In this document: positions 18,452-26,515 of the stretch, in pieces
How the letters are laid out: the number at the start of each line of letters is the position of its first letter
How positions within the stretch are numbered: position 1 is the stretch's first letter
Source: Flavobacterium cutihirudinis
GTDB lineage: Bacteria > Bacteroidota > Bacteroidia > Flavobacteriales > Flavobacteriaceae
NCBI RefSeq assembly: GCF_003385895.1
Contig: NZ_QRDQ01000009.1
Location: 310,001 to 374,000 of the forward strand
Direction of reading: 5' to 3'
Length of the DNA stretch: 64,000 bases
Notes under the pieces: model-generated
The model's database searches: none
Told to the model about the DNA's origin: nothing
Seen by the model: only the letters and a program-made list of their open reading frames with translations
Made by a program: the position numbers and the translations under genes

Positions 18452-18557
18452 ACACGAATTGCACTAATTATCACAAATTAAAATCCCTTTAATCTGTGTA
18501 TCCCGATAGCTATCGGGAGTGGCTAAAAAAATTCGTGCAAATTCGTGCAATCCGTGT
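18452..18557. repeat. Palindromic intergenic repeat (CACGAATT family) with an 18-bp palindrome
   Basis: Between two converging genes. Left and right sides are inverted versions of each other (AACACGAATTGCACTAAT against ATTCGTGCAATCCGTGTTTA). TCCCGATAGCTATCGGGA (18501-18518), a perfect palindrome, sits in the middle. The CACGAATT motif recurs at 21810-21898 and 29671-29838, and a near copy of the 18-bp palindrome at 45307-45324. Confidence 0.6.
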
Positions 18558-19403
18558 TTATGCACTAATACGAATCGTCTTTCTAAACTCAGAAGGACTA
18601 TTCCCTTTCTGCTTTTTAAAGAATTTATTAAAGTGACTTTCATCGGTAAAGCCAAATTCATATGCAATTTCGTTAATGCGTTTATCACTGAATTGCAAAC
18701 GATGTTCAATCAGTTTCGTTTTATAATTGCTTATATATTGTTGCATCGTTTCATCGGCATGTTTCTTAAAATAACGTCCTAAATACGTATTCGAAATTCC
18801 GAAATAATCACTTATCGATTCTGCTTTTATCTTTTCCGGATAATAAATATTCGTCTGAATATATTGTAGAATATCCATTGCTTTCGCTTCCGTCCCCACA
18901 TTTACTTGCTCCGGTAAATATTTCGCAATATTTCTAGCAACAATAATAATCAAAGTATTCACCAATTGCTGAATCAATTCCTGATTATAAACATCTTTAT
19001 CTTGATGTTCTCTACAAATTGCTTCAATCATTACCTTCACCAAACATTTATCAGCATCATTTTTTAAAATACAACCTGGTTGGTGATTCGCATTTTGCAG
19101 AATATATTCTAAACGCTGAACATTCTCGTTTTGTAAACTCGAATTCTTCAAATAAATATCATTGAATCTCAAAAAGAAAAACTTCGTTTTGGTCTCAATC
19201 GTAAAATTATGACAATCCTCAGGCGTCAATAAAAACATATGTCCGGCATCATATTCAAAAATATTTTTGTTGATACACTGCCTTCCGGTTCCATTTAAAA
19301 TATAAACCAATTCAAAGAAATTATGGCGATCGCCAACATCCGGATATTCGTCCAAAGTCTCAAAGGAAACCGTAAACGGCTCGTATAAATTTTCTTTTTT
19401 CAT
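18558..19403 (-). CDS. AraC family transcriptional regulator with cupin sensor domain
   Basis: I start it at ATG 19403 (281 residues), which begins MKKENLYEPF and follows the -7 box at 19434-19427; the in-frame ATG at 19466 lies upstream of that promoter. The N-terminal half is a cupin-type ligand domain (about 10-130, NFFELVYILNGTGRQCINKN, DAGHMFLLTPEDCHNF). The C-terminal ~100 residues carry two helix-turn-helix motifs of the AraC/XylS class (ISDYFGISNTYLGRYFKKH and INEIAYEFGFTDESHFNKFFKKQKG). It diverges from the aldo/keto reductase gene 118 bp away, so that gene is its natural first target. The ligand is unknown. Confidence 0.88.
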   Translation of the reverse strand: MKKENLYEPFTVSFETLDEYPDVGDRHNFFELVYILNGTGRQCINKNIFEYDAGHMFLLTPEDCHNFTIETKTKFFFLRFNDIYLKNSSLQNENVQRLEYILQNANHQPGCILKNDADKCLVKVMIEAICREHQDKDVYNQELIQQLVNTLIIIVARNIAKYLPEQVNVGTEAKAMDILQYIQTNIYYPEKIKAESISDYFGISNTYLGRYFKKHADETMQQYISNYKTKLIEHRLQFSDKRINEIAYEFGFTDESHFNKFFKKQKGNSPSEFRKTIRISA

Positions 19404-19426
19404 GAGTTCTAAATGATTTGAAGTTG

Positions 19427-19459
19427 CAAATTTACATAAAAAAGACAAATATATACAAG
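19427..19459 (-). promoter_or_regulatory. Promoter of the AraC-type regulator
   Basis: TAAATTTG on minus (19434-19427) matches TAnnTTTG exactly. CTTG (19459-19456), 21 nt upstream, is a plausible -33 box with one mismatch. The chosen ATG is 24 nt downstream. Confidence 0.5.
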
Positions 19460-19480
19460 TTAACACTCTTAAAAATGGTA

Positions 19481-19488
19481 TAATTTTG
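19481..19488 (+). promoter_or_regulatory. -7 box of the aldo/keto reductase promoter
   Basis: TAATTTTG matches TAnnTTTG exactly, 33 nt before the ATG. No TTTG is present at the -33 spacing, which fits a promoter needing an activator such as the divergent AraC protein (inference). Confidence 0.5.
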
Positions 19489-19521
19489 CCAAGTGAAATT
19501 TAAGAATTAAAATACAACATT

Positions 19522-20508
19522 ATGGAATATAGAAAATTAGGCAACTCAGAACTTGAATTATCAACTATTACATACGGTGCATTTGCCATTGGCGGAAACA
19601 TGTGGGGCGGAAACGAAAAGAAAGATTCAATAGAATCTGTTCGCGCATCTATCGACCACGGCGTAACCACAATTGACACCGCTCCTTTTTACGGATTTGG
19701 CTTAAGCGAAGAAATGATTGGCGAAGCAATAAAATCGTACGATCGTTCAAAAGTGCAATTGTTAACCAAATTCGGTTTAGTTTGGGACGGAAGCAACAAC
19801 GGAAAAGGCGATTTCTTTTTCGATGCCGATGATAACGGTAAAAAAGTTCCTATCTACAAATATTCATCAAAAGGAAACGTAATTAAAGAAGTTGAAGAAA
19901 GCCTAAAACGCCTTCAAACTGATTATATTGATTTATTGCAAATTCACTGGCCAGACTCCACTACTCCAATTTCTGAAACCATGGAAGCGGTTGAAACATT
20001 AATCCAACAAGGAAAAATCAGAGCTTTTGGTGTAAGTAATTATAGTATTCCACAAATTCAGGAAGCACAAAAAACAGTTCAAATTGCATCAAATCAGGTT
20101 GCTTACAGCATGTTAAACCGCAAAATTGAAACCGATTTAATTCCGTTTACCGTTTCAGAAAACATCGGAATTATTGCTTACAGTCCGATGGAAAGAGGTT
20201 TACTAACCGGAAAATATTTCACAGACAGCAAACTAAAAGAAAACGATCATAGAAATGGTTATTTCGGACAATTCGATCTTCAAAAAGTAAAAACTTTAGT
20301 AGAAGAATTAAGTTCATTGGCAAACGCAAAACACATTTCAATTTCGCAATTAGTATTACGCTGGACAAGTTTACAAAAAGGAATTGCAGTGGTTTTAGCC
20401 GGAGCAAGAAATGCAGAACAAGCCATTTCAAACGCAAAAGCAATGGATTTCGATTTATCAGCTTCAGAATTGGAGTTTATTAATCAGGCAATTTCCAAGC
20501 TTAAATAA
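19522..20508 (+). CDS. Aldo/keto reductase
   Basis: 328 residues, a TIM-barrel NADPH oxidoreductase. The catalytic tetrad is visible: Asp52 and Tyr57 in TIDTAPFYGFG, Lys83 in LLTKFG, His142 in LLQIHWPD. VVLAGARNAEQAISNAKAM near the C-terminus is the cofactor-binding part typical of the YajO/Tas-like, sugar-aldehyde group. The substrate cannot be told. It diverges from an AraC regulator and may be induced by that regulator's ligand. It is followed by a large palindromic repeat block. Confidence 0.9.
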   Translation: MEYRKLGNSELELSTITYGAFAIGGNMWGGNEKKDSIESVRASIDHGVTTIDTAPFYGFGLSEEMIGEAIKSYDRSKVQLLTKFGLVWDGSNNGKGDFFFDADDNGKKVPIYKYSSKGNVIKEVEESLKRLQTDYIDLLQIHWPDSTTPISETMEAVETLIQQGKIRAFGVSNYSIPQIQEAQKTVQIASNQVAYSMLNRKIETDLIPFTVSENIGIIAYSPMERGLLTGKYFTDSKLKENDHRNGYFGQFDLQKVKTLVEELSSLANAKHISISQLVLRWTSLQKGIAVVLAGARNAEQAISNAKAMDFDLSASELEFINQAISKLK

Positions 20509-20514
20509 TATTTT

Positions 20515-20768
20515 AAACACATAGAAACATAGTTTTTGAATGTCGTTAAAGGCGTTTCATTTGCATCAATAAACATAGTCAACGTAGCTTGTCATTTCGA
20601 GGAACGAGAAATCGCACTAGAAACTCCGCAAACTAAGTCGCCAATCTTTGACGAGCAACGAGTGTGATTTCTCGTTCCTCGAAATGACAAACTTTGAGAA
20701 CTATGTGTTAGAAACTAGTTTCTTTCAATTAACTTTTAGAAAAGAAAAAGCTATGTCTCTATGTGTTT
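20515..20768. repeat. Nested palindrome: CACATAG outer inverted repeat enclosing a 102-bp element
   Basis: AAACACATAGAAACATAG (20515-20532) is inverted to CTATGTCTCTATGTGTTT (20751-20768), 17 of 18 bases pairing. A full copy of the 102-bp inverted element lies inside. This block and the ATCTTTTG element fill most of the 411-bp gap before the quinone reductase gene. Confidence 0.7.
20589..20690. repeat. 102-bp dispersed inverted-repeat element, copy A
   Basis: The ends TTGTCATTTCGAGGAACGAG and their complement pair over about 29 bp. The unpaired centre (AAACTCCGCAA ... TCGCCAATCTTTG) is shared with seven other copies in the window. It lies 80 bp 3' of the aldo/keto reductase. Confidence 0.85.
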
Positions 20769-20803
20769 AAAAAACAATCTCAAAATTTAAATAATTAGAA
20801 TTT

Positions 20804-20888
20804 GGGCGTGCCCCTCCGGGTCGGGCTTTCGGCTATATCTTTTGTTCCGTTTCACTTCACAAAAGGATACCGCCTCAATCCCTCACGC
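20804..20888. repeat. ATCTTTTG...CAAAAGGAT intergenic element, copy 1
   Basis: A G+C-richer stretch beginning GGCGTGCCCCTCCGGG and GGGCTTTCGGCTATATC, then ATCTTTTG, a loop, CAAAAGGAT and CCTCAATCCCTCACGC. Related skeletons occur at 32515-32570 and 45270-45365. Its end abuts the leader of the next gene, so it might act as a 5' untranslated structure. Confidence 0.5.
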
Positions 20889-20919
20889 ATCCATTTTCAA
20901 AAGAAACAATCCTATAAAA

Positions 20920-21522
20920 ATGAAAAAAATATTTATCATCAACGGAAGTCAAAATTTCGCACATTCAGGCGGAAAATTCAATGAAACGGTAACCGATTGG
21001 ACAATCGAATACCTAAAAAGCAAAAACTACGAAATAAAAACAACCGATATCAAACAAGACTTTGACTTAGACGAAGAAGTAGAAAAATTCGTTTGGGCAG
21101 ATGTTGTAGTATATCACACGCCTGTTTGGTGGTTTCAATTACCAAATCTTTTCAAAAAATACATCGACGACGTTTTCACGGCCGGACACAACAAAGGAAT
21201 TTACAAAAGCGACGGAAGAAGCCGAGTAAATCCCGACATCAATTACGGAACCGGCGGGCAACTACACGGACGCAAATACATGCTAACCACAAGTTGGAAT
21301 GCACCTGCAACGGCTTTCACACTTCCGGGAGAATTCTTCGAAGAAACATCTGTCGATGATGGCGCTATGTTTGGTTTCCATAAAATGAATAAATTTGTAG
21401 GTATGGAAAAACTAAACGGTTTCCATTTTCACGATGTTGAAAAAGGTGCAACTGCCGAAAACATTGTCATCTTTGAGAAAAACTACAAAGATCATTTAGA
21501 AGAAACTTTTAAAAACTTATAA
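20920..21522 (+). CDS. NAD(P)H quinone reductase, MdaB-like flavodoxin fold
   Basis: I start at ATG 20920 (200 residues, MKKIFIINGSQ); the in-frame ATG at 20842 lies inside the intergenic element and adds unrelated sequence. IINGSQNFAHSGGKFNETV forms the FMN phosphate loop of the flavodoxin-like fold. YHTPVWWFQLPNLFKKYIDDVF is a strong MdaB/NQO family signature. LTTSWNAPATAF also fits. MdaB reduces quinones by two electrons with NADPH and FAD/FMN, which avoids semiquinone radicals. The next gene is a YgiN-like monooxygenase 2 bp downstream, the same pair found side by side in E. coli. Confidence 0.88.
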   Translation: MKKIFIINGSQNFAHSGGKFNETVTDWTIEYLKSKNYEIKTTDIKQDFDLDEEVEKFVWADVVVYHTPVWWFQLPNLFKKYIDDVFTAGHNKGIYKSDGRSRVNPDINYGTGGQLHGRKYMLTTSWNAPATAFTLPGEFFEETSVDDGAMFGFHKMNKFVGMEKLNGFHFHDVEKGATAENIVIFEKNYKDHLEETFKNL

Positions 21523-21524
21523 TT

Positions 21525-21803
21525 ATGATATCCATTACCGCGATTATTAAAAGTAAAAAAGAAAATACTGAAGACGTTAAAAACATGATTCAAAATCTGG
21601 TTACACAAACCAGAAAAGAAGCAGCCTGTATTCGTTATGATCTTCATAATACTGAAAATGTTTTCATCATTTGGGAAGAATGGAAAGATCAGCCCGGACT
21701 TGACATACATAACAACCAACCTTATTTAGTCGATTTTATCTCCAAAAGCGAAACGTTTTTATCTGCTCCCGTTCAGGTTTACAAAACGATTCAAATTTTA
21801 TAA
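21525..21803 (+). CDS. YgiN-like antibiotic biosynthesis monooxygenase (ABM) domain protein
   Basis: 92 residues covering one ABM ferredoxin-like fold (ITAIIKSKKENTEDVKNMIQNL, CIRYDLHNTENVFIIWEEW, residues 4-70). The WEEW and H.....PYL pattern is the family core. E. coli YgiN oxidises menadiol and works with MdaB as a quinol/quinone cycle. The gene begins 2 bp after the MdaB-like gene, so the two are translated together. It ends before a palindromic intergenic repeat facing the methyltransferase gene. Function is by homology and context; catalytic residues in this family are not well fixed. Confidence 0.82.
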   Translation: MISITAIIKSKKENTEDVKNMIQNLVTQTRKEAACIRYDLHNTENVFIIWEEWKDQPGLDIHNNQPYLVDFISKSETFLSAPVQVYKTIQIL

Positions 21804-21809
21804 AAAGTT

Positions 21810-21898
21810 ATTTGCCACGAATTACACGAATTTGCACTAATTTTTATTCGCTAAGAAAAATTAATTCGTGAAAATTCGTGAAATTCGTGGCGAAAAAA
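21810..21898. repeat. CACGAATT palindromic intergenic repeat between converging genes
   Basis: TTGCCACGAATTACACGAAT on the left is inverted to ATTCGTGAAATTCGTGGCGA on the right, forming one long imperfect hairpin. It fills the whole gap between two converging genes, so it may serve both as a terminator. Confidence 0.65.
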
Positions 21899-21901
21899 CA
21901 A

Positions 21902-22609
21902 TTATTTAATTCCACCAAAAGCCCCGAAACACATGTTTTTATGCAAAATTTCGACGCTCTTAAAACCTACTTTTTTCATCAAATCCAATTGATAATTCAT
22001 TGATCTCGGTGAATCTTCTTTTTCTATATAATCCAAAACCTTTTGGCGATATTCTGTCCCTCCTATTCCTTCTAAATATTCGCCGTAACGTTGCCAGGTA
22101 TATTCGTTTAATAATTCCGTGTCTTGTGTAATCAAATCCGAAATCATCAAACATCCGCCAGGTTTTAACAATTTAAACAATTTGGCAAAAGTTGTTTCCC
22201 AATCCTGATCGTCACGCAAATGGTGTAAAACTGCACCAGCCAAAATAATATCAAAGCTATTTTCTTCTAAATCCACTTCGCGGATATCGCCTTGTTTTAC
22301 TTCAACTTTTCCATTTGTTTCTGCTGAAACTCTTTCAAAAGCCCGATCTAACATTGGCAAACTCAAATCGACCAAAGTGCAGTTCAAATTTGGCAATTTA
22401 GACAACATCATTAAAGTATAATTTCCCGCACCACAACCTACATCCAAAACGTTTTGCGCATTCGGAACAATGCGTTTTGAAGCTTCTGTAATTAATTCTA
22501 AAGAAATCGTTGCATCAATAGTTGCGACTTGTCCGGTTTCCAAATTCGAAAATCGTTCGACATCATTGTCAAATCGCTCTTTGATTTCTGTAATAGTTGA
22601 TTTTTTCAT
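21902..22609 (-). CDS. Class I SAM-dependent methyltransferase
   Basis: I start at ATG 22609 (235 residues, MKKSTITEIKERF); the in-frame ATG at 22651 would add 14 residues of repeat-like DNA. Motif I is VLDVGCGAGNYTLMML, motif II is around LVDLSLPMLDRAFERV, and motif IV is IILAGAVLHHLRDDQDW. LLKPGGCLMISDLI completes a methyltransferase type 11/25 fold. The arrangement resembles CmoA-like proteins, but the substrate is not readable. It diverges from a LysR regulator gene (222-bp gap) and converges with the YgiN-like gene. The LysR protein may control it (inference). Confidence 0.83.
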   Translation of the reverse strand: MKKSTITEIKERFDNDVERFSNLETGQVATIDATISLELITEASKRIVPNAQNVLDVGCGAGNYTLMMLSKLPNLNCTLVDLSLPMLDRAFERVSAETNGKVEVKQGDIREVDLEENSFDIILAGAVLHHLRDDQDWETTFAKLFKLLKPGGCLMISDLITQDTELLNEYTWQRYGEYLEGIGGTEYRQKVLDYIEKEDSPRSMNYQLDLMKKVGFKSVEILHKNMCFGAFGGIK

Positions 22610-22782
22610 GGTCTTTGTTTTTTTATCTCTCACAGATCTAGCACATTGCACGAATCTTTTTGCTATTATATGATCGGGATATTATTATGATTAAGATGAT
22701 TTATCTAAAATTAATAATCTGCTGTATCTGCTCAATCTGCGAGAGGTTTATTTTTTCTTTTTCAAAACTATTCTTTTCATAA

Positions 22783-22830
22783 ATACTTTAAAAATACTAT
22801 TTTTATCAATTAATAATACCTTAAAAGTAT
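22783..22830 (+). promoter_or_regulatory. Candidate LysR autoregulatory site
   Basis: Two related, partly palindromic blocks, ATACTTTAAAAATAC (22783-22797) and ATACCTTAAAAGTAT (22816-22830), lie 33 bp apart. The second touches the LysR start codon. LysR proteins often bind repeated half-sites in the divergent gap. No promoter box of the TAnnTTTG type is evident here. Confidence 0.35.
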
Positions 22831-22831
22831 C

Positions 22832-23719
22832 ATGGAATTACGTCATCTAAAATATTTTTTGGCTGTAGCCGAAGAACTGAACTTCACTAAAGCTTCAGAA
22901 AAATTGTTTATTTCTCAACCTCCTTTGAGCCGTCAAATTGCAGAATTAGAAGAAGAACTTCAGGCAAAACTTTTTATCAGAAACAACAAAAAAGTAGAAT
23001 TAACCGAAGCCGGAAAATATTTCGAAAAAGAAGTCAAATCAATTTTTCAAGATCTCGAACGCATTTCTGTGAAAACAAAAAAGATCGGCGAGAATGTTTC
23101 GGGCGAATTCAGAATTGCTTATATAAGTTCAATTTATTCTTCTACCATTTCCGAATTAATCAAACATCTAAAATTACAATTTCCTTACGTAAGTTTCAAA
23201 CTATTTGAAGTTTCAACGACCAAACAAATCGATGCTTTAGAACAAAGTAAAATTGAATTGGGAATTATTCGTTCGCCAATACAATCTCCAAAAATAAAAG
23301 CACAATTATGGTTTAAGGATGGCTTTTCTGTAGTTTATAATAAGCGATTAATTCGAATTGATTCGGAAAAAGAGATTCCTAATCTAAAAGAAGAAACTTT
23401 CGTGTTTTTTAATAAAGATTATGCACCACATTATCACGAAGTTTTACTCGAACTTTGTGCCTTTTATGGCTTTACGCCGAAGATTATTCATGAAGCCAAT
23501 AATATAAATTCAATAGTTCAATTAGTCAAAAACGGACTAGGAATTTCGATTGTTCCTTCTAATATTGCTAAAAACAATCAGGATACTGAACTTGCTTTTA
23601 TTGAACTGAAAAAAGTCAATTTAAAAACAGATGTTTCGATTATAACTTTAAAAGAAGATGATTCTGAAATTACGAAAACTGCTGTTGATTTTTTATTGAA
23701 TAAAAGTGGTTCACACTAA
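22832..23719 (+). CDS. LysR family transcriptional regulator
   Basis: 295 residues, standard LysR length. The N-terminal winged helix-turn-helix is complete (MELRHLKYFLAVAEELNFTK, SQPPLSRQIAELEEEL, residues 1-60). The rest is the periplasmic-binding-protein-like effector domain (about 90-290). ELGIIRSPI and NSIVQLVKNGLGISIVP are family signatures. Its effector is unknown. The divergent methyltransferase gene is the obvious candidate target; the next downstream gene is separated by 337 bp of repeat DNA and is not likely in its operon. Confidence 0.9.
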   Translation: MELRHLKYFLAVAEELNFTKASEKLFISQPPLSRQIAELEEELQAKLFIRNNKKVELTEAGKYFEKEVKSIFQDLERISVKTKKIGENVSGEFRIAYISSIYSSTISELIKHLKLQFPYVSFKLFEVSTTKQIDALEQSKIELGIIRSPIQSPKIKAQLWFKDGFSVVYNKRLIRIDSEKEIPNLKEETFVFFNKDYAPHYHEVLLELCAFYGFTPKIIHEANNINSIVQLVKNGLGISIVPSNIAKNNQDTELAFIELKKVNLKTDVSIITLKEDDSEITKTAVDFLLNKSGSH

Positions 23720-23733
23720 GTTTTGTGGTGAAA

Positions 23734-23951
23734 TTAATCTCGCAAAGACGCAGAGACGCAAAGTTTATTCTCATTTTTGTCATTTCGACGAAGGAGAAAT
23801 CTGCGCAAGTAACTCCGCAACAAAAGTCCAATCTTTGTAGAGCTTCTCGTGGAGATTTCTCCTTCGTCGAAATGACAAAAATGAGAGGAAATCCTTTTAA
23901 TCTTTTAATCTGTGGCTAAAAAAAAATTTTCCGCCTTAGCGCCTTCGTGAC
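23734..23951. repeat. Nested palindrome: CGCAAAG outer arms enclosing a 102-bp element
   Basis: CGCAAAGACGCAGAGACGCA at the left (from 23735) and CCGCCTTAGCGCCTTCGTGA at the right (from 23931) are imperfect inverted partners. Copy B of the 102-bp element lies between them, together with a TTTTAATCTGTGGC motif seen elsewhere. This explains most of the 337-bp gap before the DUF2130 gene. Confidence 0.6.
23777..23878. repeat. 102-bp dispersed inverted-repeat element, copy B
   Basis: The arms TTGTCATTTCGACGAAGGAG and their complement match fully. The centre reads AACTCCGCAAC ... CCAATCTTTGTAGAG. It is 57 bp 3' of the LysR gene. Confidence 0.85.
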
Positions 23952-24056
23952 CATAACAAAAATTCGTTACAATTTAGTACAGAAATCCACATTATAAAAA
24001 GAGAACTTTTAAATACCTTAGCAAATTCAAATTCTACAATAAAAATTCAATAAAAA

Positions 24057-25343
24057 ATGGCTGAGCAATCTTCAATTCAATGTCCAAACTGTGGAGAAAA
24101 TATCGATGTAAATGACATCTTAAAACATCAGTTAGAAGACAGCATTCGTAAAGAATTTCAACAAAAAGCTACCATTCAAAATAAAGAATTAGAGCTTAAA
24201 AACGAGCAATTAGAAAAAGCCAAAGCCGACTTTGAAGCGAAGAAAAAACAGGAAAACGAGCTTTTCGCTGAACGTTTGGAACGTGAGAAAAAAACAGCCG
24301 AAAAAGAAATTTCTGAAAAGCTAAAAGCCAAACTCGAAGAAGAAAACAAAGACCGTTTGATGTTGATGGAAAAAGAACTCTCTGAAAAATCAGAAAAAAT
24401 CAGGGAATTAAATAAAATGGAAGGTGAAATCGCCAAATTACAGCGCGAAAAACTGGAAATGAAAGATGCCATTCAGGCCGAAGCCGAAAAACAATTGAAT
24501 GTTCAATTGACTTTGGAACGTGAAAAAATCCGTAAACAGGAAGACGATAAAAACGAATTGAAATTCAAAGAACTTCAGAAACAGCTTGAAGAACAAAAAA
24601 AGCTGACCGAAGAAATGAAACGCAAGCAGGAACAAGGTTCTATGCAATTGCAAGGCGAAGTTATGGAACTGGCAATTGAAGAATGGCTGGCAAATAATTT
24701 CCCTTTAGACACGATTGACGAAATCAAAAAAGGTGCAAACGGCGCCGATTGTCTTCAGATTGTAAATACAAGAGAATTACAAAACTGTGGTTCTATTTAT
24801 TACGAAAGCAAAAGAACTAAAGCATTCCAGCCTTCCTGGATAGAAAAATTCAAAAACGATATTAGAATTAAAAGAGCCAATATTGGCGTTTTGGTTACCG
24901 AAGTAATGCCAAACGGAATGGAACGAATGGGCATGCGCGACGGAATCTGGATTTGTACTTATGAGGAATTTAAAGGTTTGAGTGCTGTTTTACGCCAATC
25001 TTTGATTCAGGTAAGTCAGGCGGTTCAGGCGCAAGAAAACAAAGGCGATAAAATGTCGATGCTGTATGATTTCTTAACGAGTAACGAATTCCGTTTGCAA
25101 GTAGAAGGCATTGTGGAAGGTTTTACGCAAATGCAAAGTGATTTGGATTCTGAAAAAAGAGCGATGCAGAGAATCTGGAAACAACGTGAAAAACAAATCG
25201 AAAAAGTAGTTCACAATACTTTAGGGATGTATGGTTCGATTCGCGGAATTGCCGGAAATGCAGTTCAGACTGTACGAGCATTAGAGTTGGATTTTATTGA
25301 AGGTAATGACGAAGAGGAAGAAACTAAGGAATTGCCTGAGTGA
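24057..25343 (+). CDS. DUF2130 domain protein with zinc-ribbon-like N-terminus and coiled coil
   Basis: 428 residues. The N-terminus has one CPNCGENI knuckle (residues 9-16), too short for a full zinc ribbon. A long Glu/Lys coiled coil follows (about 35-205), then the DUF2130 domain (about 210-400). The latter includes GEVMELAIEEWLANNFPLDT, KGANGADCLQIV and YYESKRTKAFQPSWIEKFKNDI. The acid-D-E-K pattern of this region (GADCLQ, YYESKRT) fits a PD-(D/E)XK nuclease-like fold, so DNA binding or cleavage is possible. No neighbour hints at a pathway. The C-terminal tail is very acidic (EGNDEEEETKELPE). Confidence 0.8.
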   Translation: MAEQSSIQCPNCGENIDVNDILKHQLEDSIRKEFQQKATIQNKELELKNEQLEKAKADFEAKKKQENELFAERLEREKKTAEKEISEKLKAKLEEENKDRLMLMEKELSEKSEKIRELNKMEGEIAKLQREKLEMKDAIQAEAEKQLNVQLTLEREKIRKQEDDKNELKFKELQKQLEEQKKLTEEMKRKQEQGSMQLQGEVMELAIEEWLANNFPLDTIDEIKKGANGADCLQIVNTRELQNCGSIYYESKRTKAFQPSWIEKFKNDIRIKRANIGVLVTEVMPNGMERMGMRDGIWICTYEEFKGLSAVLRQSLIQVSQAVQAQENKGDKMSMLYDFLTSNEFRLQVEGIVEGFTQMQSDLDSEKRAMQRIWKQREKQIEKVVHNTLGMYGSIRGIAGNAVQTVRALELDFIEGNDEEEETKELPE

Positions 25344-25355
25344 TTAAGCGTAGTA

Positions 25356-25460
25356 TTGTCATTTCACCGAAGGGAGAAATCATACAAGAAACTCCACAAA
25401 GAATATCTACAATCTTTGTCGATTAGCGTGTGTGATTTCTCCCTTCGGTCGAAATGACAA
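25356..25460. repeat. 102-bp-type dispersed inverted-repeat element, copy C
   Basis: 105 bp between two converging genes, ending 2 bp from the stop codon of the lipoprotein gene. Arms ACCGAAGGGAGAAATCA and their complement match apart from one base near the tip. Centre AAACTCCACAAAG ... CAATCTTTGTCGAT. It is placed as a two-way terminator would be. Confidence 0.85.
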
Positions 25461-25462
25461 AA

Positions 25463-26245
25463 TCAATCCACCTTCTTAAAAACAGCCAATTTCCCAGAAG
25501 GATTGGACAAAATCAACTGATTATTACCTATAGAATAAGTTGTCGTACTTTGCAAAGCTTTCAAAAACTCACCTTCTTTATTTCCCGGCGCACAGGCCAT
25601 CAAAGTCGAAACAACTTTTGTAAATCGCAGAACATCCTTTTCATAAAAAATCTGCCCAGTTATTGAATTACAGCCACCGTAACCCATAAATCTATTTTCT
25701 GCTGAATTAATTTCAAGTCTCGGTAATTCCTTTTGATAATCCGTTGGAAAAACTTTATATCCGTTCAATTCTTCCAAAACCCAAATATCATGAAGGCGAT
25801 AATCTGTATTGTATTTTCCGCATCCGCTAAGTTTTTTCGTCTCCAACTCCGAATTATTTTTAATTTCAACAGAAACTTTATAAGGAGAAATAACCCCAGA
25901 CATCGAATCCTGGCAATCCAATTGCTGAATAGTAATTGTCGCTGAAGCCGATTCGGTATTAACTTTATACATCTTTACATTAGCATCCATTGCTTTTATC
26001 GCTTCAACAGCAGGAAAAACAATCTTTTCTTTTCCAGGAATTAATGATGTAAAAACAATTTCTTCATTCCCCATTTTTATTCCCCAAAACGGTTCATTTC
26101 CTGTTCCTTTGAAATAATATCTCATTTCATCTTCCTGATTTCCATATTCTGAAGTTGTACTTTTTGTATCTGAATTTTTGCCCACTGTAGATTTACAGCT
26201 TACTATTAAAGAAAGTAATAGTATTAGCGAAACTATTTTTTTCAT
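25463..26245 (-). CDS. META/COG3650 domain lipoprotein
   Basis: 260 residues. Signal peptide with lipobox (SLIVSC, Cys 17). The first domain (about 45-145) starts with YYFKGTGNEPFWGIKM, the COG3650-type motif with the EPFW core. The second (about 150-258) is a META domain (WVLEELNGYKVFP, RFMGYGGCNSITGQI, TLMACAPGNKEGEFLKAL), as in HslJ. Such proteins are envelope proteins linked to stress, but no reaction is known. Two conserved Cys in META (YGGCNS and MACAP) could form a disulfide. It is transcribed alone, facing copy C of the repeat. Confidence 0.82.
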   Translation of the reverse strand: MKKIVSLILLLSLIVSCKSTVGKNSDTKSTTSEYGNQEDEMRYYFKGTGNEPFWGIKMGNEEIVFTSLIPGKEKIVFPAVEAIKAMDANVKMYKVNTESASATITIQQLDCQDSMSGVISPYKVSVEIKNNSELETKKLSGCGKYNTDYRLHDIWVLEELNGYKVFPTDYQKELPRLEINSAENRFMGYGGCNSITGQIFYEKDVLRFTKVVSTLMACAPGNKEGEFLKALQSTTTYSIGNNQLILSNPSGKLAVFKKVD

Positions 26246-26388
26246 AGAACCTATAATTTTAAAAAATATCCTTTTAACTAAAACACATGTAAAATTCTTA
26301 TGAATTTACGATTTTTTTTTCAAAACCTTATTTAGAATCTTTTCAAATTTAAAAAATAAAGAATTACAAAACGCTTCCAAAGCCCTTA

Positions 26389-26418
26389 CTACGTAAAAGA
26401 TTAATACTAAATACGTAG
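26389..26418 (+). promoter_or_regulatory. Upstream inverted repeat CTACGTA-N16-TACGTAG before nirB
   Basis: A perfect 7-bp inverted repeat (26389-26395 and 26412-26418), about 100 bp before the nirB start. TACGTA also occurs at 26456-26461, 33708-33723 and 54245-54250, always near nitrate genes, so it may be a distal half-site of the same regulator as the proximal palindrome. Confidence 0.45.
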
Positions 26419-26455
26419 TTATTCAGATCAAAAAATCAAATAAAATTAATATTTA

Positions 26456-26489
26456 TACGTATTAAAATAAGTATAAATACTTATATTTG
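26456..26489 (+). promoter_or_regulatory. nirB promoter with nitrate-regulon palindrome
   Basis: The -7 box TATATTTG (26482-26489) fits the consensus and lies 26 nt before the ATG. TAAGTA-TAAA-TACTTA (26468-26483) overlaps it, and TACGTA (26456-26461) stands just upstream. AAATACTTATATTTG (26475-26489) is identical to the moeA promoter on the other strand. There is no TTTG at -33, so an activator is expected. Confidence 0.65.
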
Positions 26490-26515
26490 CGTAGTAATAC
26501 TTAATTAAAGAAATC

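Noticed and set aside
20589..20690. Insertion sequence ends for the 102-bp elements
   Set aside because: No transposase gene is inside or near any copy, and no clear target-site duplications flank them; a non-autonomous origin stays possible.
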